Positions 8,420-16,507 of a DNA stretch of 63,482 bases are shown one piece after another. Under the pieces are notes generated by a model. That model saw nothing but the letters and a program-made list of their open reading frames with translations. It did no database searches and was not told the DNA's origin. The position numbers and the translations under genes are program-made. Source of the DNA: Brevibacillus borstelensis (lineage in GTDB: Bacteria > Bacillota > Bacilli > Brevibacillales > Brevibacillaceae); contig NZ_RHHO01000049.1 in assembly GCF_003710865.1 (NCBI RefSeq), positions 1 through 63,482 of the forward strand, in the 5' to 3' direction. Each line of letters starts with the position of its first letter. Position 1 is the stretch's first letter.

Positions 8420-8585
8420 GTAGGCACAAATCTGCCCGTAAAAGGCCAGCAAGATATTTTCTAATCAGTCAGATTGGACAATCGGGGCAATCCGTAGTAG
8501 GATTTTTTTTATTCGTGTCGAATACCTTTGTGATTCCCATTTGTTTGGCGGTTGTTTTGCCAAGCGAACTAGAAGGAGAAAGTAT

Positions 8586-9677
8586 ATGAAACGGCCAACC
8601 TATACCCTGTCGAGTATCGTTAAAAAGGTGTTTCGGTCAGGCGAACGCTCGCTTCCTCGCGAAGAAATCTGTGCGCGTTTGAACGAGACCGGACTGATTT
8701 CCCTTCTGGACATGGATGCAGAAGCGCTGCTGGCCAAAGTACTGCAGATGGAACAGTCGCCTGTGCGCATCGGGCGGACAGAAGCGATCGTGGAGGTAAC
8801 GTACCAGCCCCATCAACTGTTTGATCTGGCGTATCGTTTTTTGCGCGATACCCAATCGCCGAAAACGCTGGAACAGATCGTAGCTGAGCTGCGTCGACAA
8901 ACGCAGTTTGGATGGAATCAGATCATGCGGATGCTGCAACTGGAGCGCGATCTTCGCTTCGTCCAATATCAGGGGGATGTTCGCTGGTTTTTGGCCGATT
9001 GGACATTGGCCAACGATCAGGTGTACCAATTTTGCCGCAAAAATGGCATTGCGCAAATATCTGTTAGGTCGCTTACGCATTTTCTGGAGCTGGAAGCAGA
9101 AGTGCCGCAGGGCTCCGTTTTTTTGTCCGCTCTGGACGATCGGTTTCGCACAGATGAGGAGACGCTTCACATCATTGTCCGCGAAGACATCACCGATTCT
9201 GAGGAAGATGATGCCGATGCCGAACCAGACGGCGAGCAAGTGGAATGGGAACTGGAGAAAGCAAGCGCCGAAGCAGCTCCCACAACCGCGCAAATCGAGC
9301 AACAGTCTGTAAACCAAGCACCTTCAGAACAATCCGAAGTGCGGGAAGAAATTGCTGCATCACCTGCCAAAGCACCCGATGAGCAGCAAGAAGCGCCGCC
9401 TACACGACAACATGAACAACATGAACAACTACAATTTGAGGAGGAATTGCCAATGAACGCTGTTCAAACTCAATCTGCTTATCAGGAGGCCAAGGAAATG
9501 CTTCGCCTGGCCCTGGACCGTCTGCAGGTCCGCAATCAGGAAATGGCTCAGGAGGTTGTTGCCCATTTCCAAAAAAGCAATATGCAAGCTATAGAAGTTC
9601 TGATGAAAGAGAAACATAAAAATGAGCAACTCGCACTTGGCATTGAGCAAGTGCTGAAAGCCAACGATCAGCAATGA
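8586..9677 (+). CDS. Unknown protein: helical N-domain, acidic linker, coiled coil
   Basis: A 363-residue protein with no family I recognise. Residues 1-210 look like tandem winged-helix units (PREEICARLNETGLI..., KTLEQIVAELRRQTQFGWNQIMRML...). Residues 210-310 form an acidic Glu/Gln/Ala-rich low-complexity linker. The last 60 residues form an amphipathic helix. ATG at 8586 follows GAAGGAGAAA. A possible SigA promoter, TTGGAC-18-TAGGAT, lies at 8474-8503. Its stop overlaps the start of the next gene by ATGA, so the two are coupled. It may bind DNA through the winged helices, but this is inference. Confidence 0.6.
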   Translation: MKRPTYTLSSIVKKVFRSGERSLPREEICARLNETGLISLLDMDAEALLAKVLQMEQSPVRIGRTEAIVEVTYQPHQLFDLAYRFLRDTQSPKTLEQIVAELRRQTQFGWNQIMRMLQLERDLRFVQYQGDVRWFLADWTLANDQVYQFCRKNGIAQISVRSLTHFLELEAEVPQGSVFLSALDDRFRTDEETLHIIVREDITDSEEDDADAEPDGEQVEWELEKASAEAAPTTAQIEQQSVNQAPSEQSEVREEIAASPAKAPDEQQEAPPTRQHEQHEQLQFEEELPMNAVQTQSAYQEAKEMLRLALDRLQVRNQEMAQEVVAHFQKSNMQAIEVLMKEKHKNEQLALGIEQVLKANDQQ

Positions 9678-9946
9678 GTGATCTGGAGGCCAAGATCCGG
9701 TTGGAGGTTAGGTTTGCCTTGCTGCGCGACATTATCGCGAGTTATCGGATTCGCCTACAGGAGATGGAACGGAAAGTTGTGGAGCTGTTCGCCGCCAATC
9801 AGTTGGCGGCCATATCCGAATGCATGGAGGAACAGCAACGCATAGTCAGACTGATTCGCAAGCTGGAGCAATTTATCAAGGAGTGGGAATCAGTCCAAGA
9901 CGCCGGCATCTCGCACGAACCAAAACGAGAACATACGAAGACCTGA
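9674..9946 (+). CDS. Small coiled-coil protein, unknown
   Basis: A 90-residue, highly charged, all-helical protein (KIRLEVRFALLRDIIASYRIRLQEMERKVVELF...). ATG at 9674 overlaps the stop of the previous gene (ATGA), and the two probably form a complex because the partner ends in a similar helix. No recognised family, no membrane segment. Confidence 0.6.
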   Translation: MSDLEAKIRLEVRFALLRDIIASYRIRLQEMERKVVELFAANQLAAISECMEEQQRIVRLIRKLEQFIKEWESVQDAGISHEPKREHTKT

Positions 9947-10025
9947 AATATGCGGTAGTTATAGGGGGATTGCGCTAGATCCCTGCGCATGCCGCGACGG
10001 GATAGAAAGGAGATCCAAACCCCTT

Positions 10026-12086
10026 ATGTCTGTAGGAAGAAACGAACTGTGTCCCTGCGGTAGCGGGAAAAAATACAAAAAATGCTGCGGTGTCGTAACA
10101 CCGATTACGGAGCTCCGCAGCCGCCATGAACAAAAGCTCCAGAAGGAGTACGCCGGCTGGGTAGAGCGGCTGAATCACTTTGTCAGCGGACAGGTGAGCA
10201 GCGATGCCGTTCAGGAGCTGCGTGCCCGTTTTGCCGCTGAAGTCGGTCTGTCCGGGGAGAGCGTCATGAGCCCGGAGTGGACGGCGCACTTCTTCAACTG
10301 GCTTGTACTGGACGTCAAGACGAACGGCGACACGCCGATTGAAAACTATCTCAAGCAGCACGGGCGCCGGATGGAACCTGATCTGCGCCGTGCGTTCTCC
10401 CGTCTGAATCTCGATGTTTACGAGATCGTGCAGGTAGACCGTGACGCGCTGACCGTTCAGCATCCGTTGCGCGGCGACGTCCGATACGTCATCAGAACAA
10501 ATACATTGCAGGTTGAGCCGGGGCAATTGATTGCCGGCCGCCTGCTTTCGCTCGGATTGCGCGATGTGCTGTTCACCGGCAGCATCGTCCTGCAGCCTCA
10601 CCTGAAGCCGGCGCTGCTGGAGTGGCTCAAAGCCCATCCCGAGATTTCCAAAGCGGCAGACGACAGCGCCGAACGCACCTACACCACTGCCTTCTATCGC
10701 TTTATCGTACAGTTTGGCGCGGAAGAAACTCCCCGGAGCGTGCAGGGCATGGTTCGGCGCGTTTATCAAGTTCCGGATATGTCCCGCCTGCAGCGGATGA
10801 TTGAATCGCATCGAATGCTGGAGCTGAAAAAGCGGGAGGGCTCTCGCGAGATTTGGGTCTACGCCCCGCGGAAGGAAGAACATCTTTTTACAGCGTTAAA
10901 GGACACGCTGCTGGAATTGTATGAGGTTCGGGCGGAAGTTCTGATCCAGGACGGAACAGTCTTGTTGGAAGGGTATGCTCCCCAACTGGATGAGCTGGCA
11001 GCACTCTTGCAGCTCCCTCAAAGCTCCGGGGAGGAAGCGATCACAGCTCTGTCCTCGACGGGAGCAAAGCTGACCAAAGGAACGCTGTTCATCACAAGTC
11101 AGCCTACGCTGCCCTCCAAAGTGCTGCAATGGGCTGTCCAGACGTACTTTACGGAAAAATGGCTGTTGTCCGCGAACGACGCACTGGACGGTCTCGCACC
11201 GGTCCTGGTCGCTGCATCTGACAATGAGACGATGCAGGACAAGCTCCACAAGCTGGTGGAGCAGTTGGAAAAAGACAACAAGCTGGGTCAGGGCGTTGCC
11301 CGGTTTATCCGGGTGGAGTCGCTCAAATCGCGCCTGGCCATCGCAAACGATGATTTGCATATCGCCGGCTTGCTCTCCAGACCGTTGATCGAGGGATTGC
11401 CTGAGAGCGTCTATACGGTTCAACCGGAGCGTTTGGCTGATATCCACCAATTTGTTCAGGAGATGACCGAAGGCAAGTCTGAGGCAACGGTGAAAAAGTA
11501 CGACGAGGTCATGACCAACTTCCGCTCGTTTGTACGGAGCGCCTTTGGTCCCGGATTTTCCTGGGAGCAATTCAGACGCGAGGACCTGGCATACTTCCTG
11601 GTTCACGACATCTTTACGCGTGTGGATGCTTCGACGAAGACGCTGGCAACCAATCTGCTGTCGGTTTTGACCGCTTTCTTCAAATGGCTGGACAAACAGC
11701 ATCAGACAACGCTGACGCCGGTCATGCAGCCGCTTTTGGCAGAATTGAAGGAGACGCTTCCTGAAGCATACCGCTACCGGACTTTGCTGGAAAAGGATGC
11801 ACATCAGCGGCTGTTTGGCAGCGAAGAGAGCTTCCGCACGGTGAAGGAAGAGACAATGGTTCTGGAAGAGAAAACAGCGGAAGGCTGGTACGTCAAAAAC
11901 AGCAAGGGCGATCGGGTACTGCTCACGCTTCCGGCAGAGGATGTCCTGCAGCTCGCTTCCGACTGGCTGATTTCCGGACTGGTCGGCCAAACCGGTGACG
12001 ATACATGGAGCTTGATCGGAACACCCGAGCTTTATCCGCCTGTTATCGGCCAGCTTATGGGACTCAAGCAGCGAGTTCTGGTATAA
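10026..12086 (+). CDS. SEC-C motif protein with recombinase-like core-binding domain
   Basis: A 686-residue protein. It opens with a SEC-C zinc-binding motif (residues 4-22, NELCPCGSGKKYKKCCG: CXC and CC pairs). The middle is a long region of unknown fold. Residues of about 485-560 (EATVKKYDEVMTNFRSFVRSAFG...ATNLLSVLTAFFKWLDKQ) resemble the N-terminal core-binding (SAM-like) domain of tyrosine recombinases, but there is no RKHRY catalytic domain. A small C-terminal domain follows. GAAAGGAGA at 10005-10013 lies 12 bases before the ATG. It is probably co-transcribed with the two preceding genes (79-base gap, no terminator). A DNA- or RNA-binding role is inferred. Confidence 0.7.
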   Translation: MSVGRNELCPCGSGKKYKKCCGVVTPITELRSRHEQKLQKEYAGWVERLNHFVSGQVSSDAVQELRARFAAEVGLSGESVMSPEWTAHFFNWLVLDVKTNGDTPIENYLKQHGRRMEPDLRRAFSRLNLDVYEIVQVDRDALTVQHPLRGDVRYVIRTNTLQVEPGQLIAGRLLSLGLRDVLFTGSIVLQPHLKPALLEWLKAHPEISKAADDSAERTYTTAFYRFIVQFGAEETPRSVQGMVRRVYQVPDMSRLQRMIESHRMLELKKREGSREIWVYAPRKEEHLFTALKDTLLELYEVRAEVLIQDGTVLLEGYAPQLDELAALLQLPQSSGEEAITALSSTGAKLTKGTLFITSQPTLPSKVLQWAVQTYFTEKWLLSANDALDGLAPVLVAASDNETMQDKLHKLVEQLEKDNKLGQGVARFIRVESLKSRLAIANDDLHIAGLLSRPLIEGLPESVYTVQPERLADIHQFVQEMTEGKSEATVKKYDEVMTNFRSFVRSAFGPGFSWEQFRREDLAYFLVHDIFTRVDASTKTLATNLLSVLTAFFKWLDKQHQTTLTPVMQPLLAELKETLPEAYRYRTLLEKDAHQRLFGSEESFRTVKEETMVLEEKTAEGWYVKNSKGDRVLLTLPAEDVLQLASDWLISGLVGQTGDDTWSLIGTPELYPPVIGQLMGLKQRVLV

Positions 12087-12090
12087 ATAA

Positions 12091-12134
12091 AACAACAACC
12101 CCGAGGCTATCCGAGCCCGGGGTTGTTGTTTTTT
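12091..12134. terminator. Bidirectional terminator
   Basis: A 12-bp stem AACAACAACCCC/GGGGTTGTTGTT with flanking A and T runs, between the convergent SEC-C and MFS genes. Confidence 0.9.
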
Positions 12135-12178
12135 GCTTACGCAAGTCTGCGTAAATTGTTTGCGCTGGAATCTTGCGT

Positions 12179-13402
12179 TTATACCGTCTTGTTCCAGCTC
12201 GTAATTTCCTTGTCGCTTGGCAAAAGAAGACCAAGTGCGCCGATCAAAGGCATGAGCGAGCACACCGTGATGACAAAGGAAATGCTCTGAAGGTCAGCCA
12301 GGTAGCCGAGTACGAGAGCTCCCATGCCGCCCATTCCAAAGGCAAGGCCGATAATCAGGCCGGAGACGGTGCCGATGCGGCCGGGCAGCAATTCCTGTGC
12401 GTACACGACGGTAACGGAAAAGCTGGAGAGCATGACAAGCCCGCTCAAGAACAGGACAGGATACGTCCAGATTCCGGATACATACGGCGTGAGCAAGGTC
12501 AATGGAAGCGAGCCGAGCGTGGAGAGCACGAGCAAGTTTCTTTTTCCAAAGCGGTCAGCGATCGGCCCTCCCATGAAGGTTCCAATCGCTCCGGCGAGCA
12601 AAAATCCGAATACGCAAAGCTGTGCGCTGGCGTACTCCATCCCTTTGACATCCATTAAAAAGAACTGGTAAAAGCTTTGATAGCCCGCGTTCATCCAGGA
12701 ACGGACACTGACGATGAGCACGAGCAGGCCAAGAGCGATCATCCGTTTTTGTTTAAAGCTGTACGCTACGGCCTCCTGCACGGCTTTCCTCGCTCGCTGC
12801 TGTCCCTGGTACCAGATCGCGACGTAAACCAGGACAGCGCTGGCTGCAGCCGCAGGAACAAGGAACCACATCGCACCTGGCTGGCCAAGCGGCTGAAAAA
12901 TGAGGATGGTCATCAGCGGGGCCAGAGCCTGGCCGGCGTTTCCTCCCACCTGAAAAATCGATTGGCCGAGCCCGCGTCTGGGACCGGAGGCATGATGCGC
13001 GACCCGGGACGCTTCCGGGTGAAAGACAGCAGAGCCGATACCGACGCACGCGACAGCCAACAGTACCACGTAATACTGGTCGGCCAGGGCCAGGGCAAGC
13101 ATGCCCAACCCGGAAATCAACAGCGCAATCGGAGGCATATAAGGGCGGGACTTGCGGTCGGAGACATAGCCTACGACTGGCTGAAGCACAGATGAAGTAA
13201 GATTCACTACAAGTAAAATAATGCCTACCTGCGTGTACGTCAGTGCCAAATTGCTCTCCAAAATCGGCAGCAAGGCGGGAATGACGGCTTGGATACTGTC
13301 GTTCAGCAGATGAACGAGACTAATGGCAAACAACATGCGATAAACCGTCGGAGCGGCGCTGGCCGCTGGGCTGGCATTCAAACTGCCGGTCTGGGCACTC
13401 AT
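12179..13402 (-). CDS. MFS efflux protein, Fsr (fosmidomycin-resistance) type
   Basis: A protein of about 407 residues with 12 membrane segments. It carries the Fsr-subfamily pattern: HLLNDSIQAVIPALLPILE, LQPVVGYVSDRKSRPY and GIGSAVFHPEASRVAHHASGPRRGLGQSIFQVGGN. The E. coli relative exports fosmidomycin; the true substrate here is unknown. ATG at 13402 has AAGGA just upstream; a second ATG at 13414 (four extra residues) has only GGAG directly adjacent. It is monocistronic and convergent with the SEC-C gene. Confidence 0.9.
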   Translation of the reverse strand: MSAQTGSLNASPAASAAPTVYRMLFAISLVHLLNDSIQAVIPALLPILESNLALTYTQVGIILLVVNLTSSVLQPVVGYVSDRKSRPYMPPIALLISGLGMLALALADQYYVVLLAVACVGIGSAVFHPEASRVAHHASGPRRGLGQSIFQVGGNAGQALAPLMTILIFQPLGQPGAMWFLVPAAAASAVLVYVAIWYQGQQRARKAVQEAVAYSFKQKRMIALGLLVLIVSVRSWMNAGYQSFYQFFLMDVKGMEYASAQLCVFGFLLAGAIGTFMGGPIADRFGKRNLLVLSTLGSLPLTLLTPYVSGIWTYPVLFLSGLVMLSSFSVTVVYAQELLPGRIGTVSGLIIGLAFGMGGMGALVLGYLADLQSISFVITVCSLMPLIGALGLLLPSDKEITSWNKTV

Positions 13403-13556
13403 ATCTTCCTTCATCTCCGTATTTTTTTGCTATTTACTGTAGCACTGTTTTTTCCGAACGTCATTACTGTAAGGTCAGCATATAGCATGCAAAAATAGGA
13501 GGATGAGAAACAGAAGAGCGGCACACACTATTCCCTAGCCGAAAAGGAGGGGTAAC

Positions 13557-13694
13557 ATGGAAAAGAAGTCGAATGATCTAAACGGCAAACAGGAAAGTCA
13601 CACGCGCCATGGCGGAGACGCTCACCGTTCTACACAAAAAGAGCCTGAGGGCCCCGTACAGGGCTTCAGTCAAGCGCCACACGGCAAACAGTAA
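13557..13694 (+). CDS. Small hydrophilic protein (45 aa)
   Basis: A 45-residue reading frame, MEKKSNDLNGKQESHTRHGG..., ending APHGKQ. It is supported by a very strong ribosome site, AAAAGGAGGGG at 13543-13552, 4 bases before the ATG, and by a following hairpin. The protein is rich in Lys, Gln, His, Gly and Asn, with no hydrophobic core, like many small spore- or stress-related proteins of Bacilli. No family recognised. Confidence 0.6.
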   Translation: MEKKSNDLNGKQESHTRHGGDAHRSTQKEPEGPVQGFSQAPHGKQ

Positions 13695-13701
13695 AAGCGG
13701 G

Positions 13702-13730
13702 CTCCCTCATCGACACAGATGGGGGAGTTT
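13702..13730 (+). terminator. Terminator after the 45-aa gene
   Basis: A 10-bp stem CTCCCTCATC/GATGGGGGAG with one G-T pair and only a short T run, so termination may be weak. Confidence 0.6.
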
Positions 13731-13816
13731 CGCATGATCGGAACATTTTTCTACAAAAGCGGACATGAATGTGCTACAATACCTTAGTCAGTATTTTACC
13801 AATGGAAGAAAAACTT

Positions 13817-13839
13817 AGTGCTTATTGTCGAAAAGCACT
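13817..13839 (+). promoter_or_regulatory. Leader hairpin upstream of the LCP gene
   Basis: A 7-bp inverted repeat AGTGCTT/AAGCACT with a 9-base loop, followed by the T-rich TTTCTTATTTTC. It lies about 60-80 bases before the LCP start and downstream of an extended -10 (TGCTACAAT, ending 13780), so it should be in the 5' untranslated region. It could act as a weak attenuator. Confidence 0.45.
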
Positions 13840-13899
13840 TTTCTTATTTTCAGAAACATTTCCATACAATACCAAGCGTTTTCGCTGACAAGGAGATTG

Positions 13900-15357
13900 A
13901 TGCACATGCCGGATACAGTCGGAAAAACGCGTACTGTTGCTCATAAGACGAAGAAACCAGTCCGCCGCCGCAATCTGCGCAAATGGTTGATGTTCTTTAC
14001 TGTTTTTTGCTTGCTCCTGATAGGGGGAGTTGCCGGGGCGATCTACTTGAAAATTGACAACGCCCTCGATACGGTGACCTCGCCGCAGGACGGCTATGTG
14101 TCGCCTGCTTCTGTAAATATTGATCCTACATACCATAATGATAAACCTCTTTCTCTCGTAATTCTGGGGAGCGATAGCCGGCCTGAAACAGGCTCGATGA
14201 ATACGGACGTGATGATTGTAGCGGTTGCCAATCCGACCACCAAAAAGGTGACAATGGTTTCTCTGCCGCGCGATACACGTGTAAAGATTCCAGGATACCG
14301 CGATTACCACAAGATCAATTCGGTCTTTGCCAACGGCGAGGCTGAGCGCCGTCAAGCCGAACGAAAGAAACAAATACCGACTGAAGACGGGATTTCGTTG
14401 ACCAAAAAAACGTTGACCGAGCTTTTGGGCATCCCGATTGATCACTACGTAGCAGTCGATTTTGACGGCTTTAAAGCCGTTATTGACGAACTGGGCGGAG
14501 TGGAGGTCAACGTGGACCGCAAGCTGGTCTACGACGATCCGACCGATAACACGCATATCAACCTGAACCCGGGCGTTCAAGTGTTGAACGGCGAACAGGC
14601 CCTTGGCTATGTCCGCCACCGCCACGACAACCGGGGAACGAAGTACTATTCCAGCGACTTTGACCGCAACCGCCGCCAGCAGGAAGTCATCGCCGCAGTG
14701 ATCAACAAGGTAGGCTCGCTGGAAGGCTTGACCAAAATTTTCAGCATCATGGATGTCGGAGCCAAGCACATACATACCGACTTGTCCAAGGAGCAGATCA
14801 AAGGGCTGGCTTATGATTTCAAAGGCTTGAATTCCGCTTCCGTGACGACTCTGGACAACGGCGCCTACTGGCAAGGAAGCTACACGTTCCTGCCAAAGGA
14901 GAACCTGAATTCGATACGTGCCGCGCTGCAAACGGAGATGGGGCAGACGGAAAGCATCGTTGCGAAATTAAACGACTCTCCAATTCTTGCGGCCGGGGAC
15001 GATTCTTATGCCAGCAGCAAGCCTCGCACGACAAAGAAAACGAGCGAGTCGGCCGCTTCATCGCAACCGGCGAAGCCAAAGAAGGAGCAGGCAGCCAGCA
15101 AGCCGAAAGAAACGCAGCCTGACACCGCAGAGGCGGATGAAACAGTCGCGCCGCCGCCTGACATTATGGCGCCTGACGACAACCAGCAGAGCGGGCAGAC
15201 GACTCCGACACCGGACGCCACCACTCCAGGATCGGGTGCGACGCCAGGCAACGGATCGACGCCGCCGCCGGATATTGTTCAACCAACGCCCACTCCTGCT
15301 CCAAGTCAGGAAATGACTCCACCACCAGCAGGGGAAGGCGAGAAAACGACCTCCTGA
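13900..15357 (+). CDS. LytR-CpsA-Psr (LCP) cell-wall transferase
   Basis: A 485-residue membrane-anchored enzyme. LCP proteins move teichoic acid or other glycopolymers from a lipid carrier to peptidoglycan on the outer membrane face. A basic cytoplasmic tail and one membrane segment (LMFFTVFCLLLIGGVAGAIYL) lead into the LCP domain: LGSDSRPETGSMNTDVMIV, VSLPRDTRVKIPG, DFDGFKAVIDELGGVEVNV and GEQALGYVRHRHD..DFDRNRRQQEVI are the conserved, Arg/Asp-rich segments. The last 120 residues are a Pro/Thr/Ser/Gln-rich tail with two PPPDI units, likely a wall-spanning spacer. AAGGAG at 13890-13895 supports ATG 13900 (or 13906). Confidence 0.92.
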   Translation: MHMPDTVGKTRTVAHKTKKPVRRRNLRKWLMFFTVFCLLLIGGVAGAIYLKIDNALDTVTSPQDGYVSPASVNIDPTYHNDKPLSLVILGSDSRPETGSMNTDVMIVAVANPTTKKVTMVSLPRDTRVKIPGYRDYHKINSVFANGEAERRQAERKKQIPTEDGISLTKKTLTELLGIPIDHYVAVDFDGFKAVIDELGGVEVNVDRKLVYDDPTDNTHINLNPGVQVLNGEQALGYVRHRHDNRGTKYYSSDFDRNRRQQEVIAAVINKVGSLEGLTKIFSIMDVGAKHIHTDLSKEQIKGLAYDFKGLNSASVTTLDNGAYWQGSYTFLPKENLNSIRAALQTEMGQTESIVAKLNDSPILAAGDDSYASSKPRTTKKTSESAASSQPAKPKKEQAASKPKETQPDTAEADETVAPPPDIMAPDDNQQSGQTTPTPDATTPGSGATPGNGSTPPPDIVQPTPTPAPSQEMTPPPAGEGEKTTS

Positions 15358-15377
15358 TCCATAACAAAATGACAGAG

Positions 15378-15407
15378 GAACACCCGAGATGTCGGGTGTT
15401 CTTTTTT
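15378..15407 (+). terminator. Terminator after the LCP gene
   Basis: A 10-bp perfect stem GAACACCCGA/TCGGGTGTTC, GATG loop and six T. Confidence 0.92.
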
Positions 15408-15558
15408 CGTCGATGCCGTATTTGGAAAAAGATTCATAAAAAAACTTTTTGGATAAATCATTGCAAAGTGGTTTAAAAACACCAAAAGCATGGTAAAATA
15501 ATAATATGCTGAGAAGACAGATAAATCTGATAAATGAAACGGACAGGGAGGGATTTGG

Positions 15559-15873
15559 ATGACAATTTTTCTGGTCAACCTGTTTCTGGTGATCGCGTTC
15601 GTGTACCTGATCAGCCGCCAACAAAACGAAGAAATCATATATGATGAAGATTTTTTTCTCCAGAACCCCTCAGCCCTTGAAGAATACCAACAGATGCCCA
15701 TCGACTTCCAACAGGCGTTCTTTCGCAAACATAAGGACTGGATCAAGGAAAAATACATGCGCGGCGAAAGCTACGTGCTCGCTTTTTGCCCCAACAAGGA
15801 AGTAAGGCGTGCCTGGCTCTCGGAATTCGTCAATAACAAGGACTTGAACAATACACCCACCCCTTCGCCATGA
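15559..15873 (+). CDS. Small membrane-anchored protein, unknown
   Basis: A 104-residue protein with one N-terminal hydrophobic segment (TIFLVNLFLVIAFVYLI) and a soluble remainder with many acidic and aromatic residues (DEDFFLQNPSALEEYQQM). ATG at 15559 is preceded by AGGGAGGG. The final codons (TPTPSP) and the stop fall inside a terminator hairpin. No family recognised. Confidence 0.6.
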   Translation: MTIFLVNLFLVIAFVYLISRQQNEEIIYDEDFFLQNPSALEEYQQMPIDFQQAFFRKHKDWIKEKYMRGESYVLAFCPNKEVRRAWLSEFVNNKDLNNTPTPSP

Positions 15874-15883
15874 AGGGGTTTTT
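15860..15883 (+). terminator. Terminator overlapping the stop codon
   Basis: A stem CCCCTTC/GAAGGGG and a run of T. Its left arm encodes the last residues of the 104-residue protein and the TGA is in the loop/right arm. Confidence 0.8.
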
Positions 15884-15950
15884 CGTTGATCCCCCCGGCG
15901 TGGTATACTTCGGATAGGAACGTAAGTGTGCAACAGAAGGAGTAGACAAA

Positions 15951-16400
15951 ATGCTGCAAAGACTGATTGAACTATGGGACCAAAACATGCCGGAGAACGG
16001 TATGATCCATGATGTGATTTTGCGTTCGGAGCATTCCTTGCTGGAAGACGAAGAAACCAAGGAAGTAAAGCTGATTATTGCTCCAGCCGAAGGGGAGCAG
16101 CCGGCTGCGTCTGTTTTTCTCTACGAGCTGGAGCCGGGAAAAAGCTGTGAAGTGGAGATCGAGCTGGAATACCCGGGCCTTGACCTTTCGGAGCAGGGTG
16201 AACGCTTGTGGGAGCAGGCGAGAGAGATTGTAGCAGAGGTGTCCCTATCGGAGAAAAAGCGATTCCTGGCCCCTGGCCAGTTGGCAGAAGCCACCTTTAT
16301 CCTCGACTATCATTTCGTCGTGGAATGCTCCGATGAAGAGGGGACCGAGAAGATTATCAAGCAAGCGGCCAGCGATTTGGGAAAATTGCTGGGGCTGTAG
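15951..16400 (+). CDS. Acidic soluble protein, unknown
   Basis: A 149-residue, very acidic protein (many Glu and Asp) of mixed strand/helix character, with no membrane segment. ATG at 15951 follows GAAGGAG, and an extended -10 (TGGTATACT) lies at 15901-15909. No domain recognised. A 107-base gap with a FadR-like operator separates it from the fatty-acid gene downstream, so they are probably regulated separately. Confidence 0.6.
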   Translation: MLQRLIELWDQNMPENGMIHDVILRSEHSLLEDEETKEVKLIIAPAEGEQPAASVFLYELEPGKSCEVEIELEYPGLDLSEQGERLWEQAREIVAEVSLSEKKRFLAPGQLAEATFILDYHFVVECSDEEGTEKIIKQAASDLGKLLGL

Positions 16401-16468
16401 GGGGAGGTCGGACAGAATGAAGAGAAGGAAAATGAAAGGAGCGTGGAGAATTGTATTACGCAAAGAAA

Positions 16469-16486
16469 TGAATGAGCATTCATTCG
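16469..16486. promoter_or_regulatory. FadR-like operator
   Basis: The site TGAATGAGCATTCATTCG is an imperfect palindrome that agrees with the Bacillus FadR box (TGAATGA, short centre, TCATTCA) at all but three positions. It lies 22 bases before a fatty-acid beta-oxidation gene. FadR represses such genes until long-chain acyl-CoA binds; the assignment rests on motif similarity and gene context. Confidence 0.7.
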
Positions 16487-16507
16487 GATGGTGAGGAGTG
16501 AGCTGAT

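Noticed and set aside
10896..12263. A 455-codon open frame on the minus strand
   Set aside because: It is antisense to the SEC-C gene, runs through the terminator at 12091-12134 and lacks a start signal.
13822..14931. A 369-codon minus-strand frame
   Set aside because: It is opposite the LCP gene, whose conserved motifs fix the coding strand.
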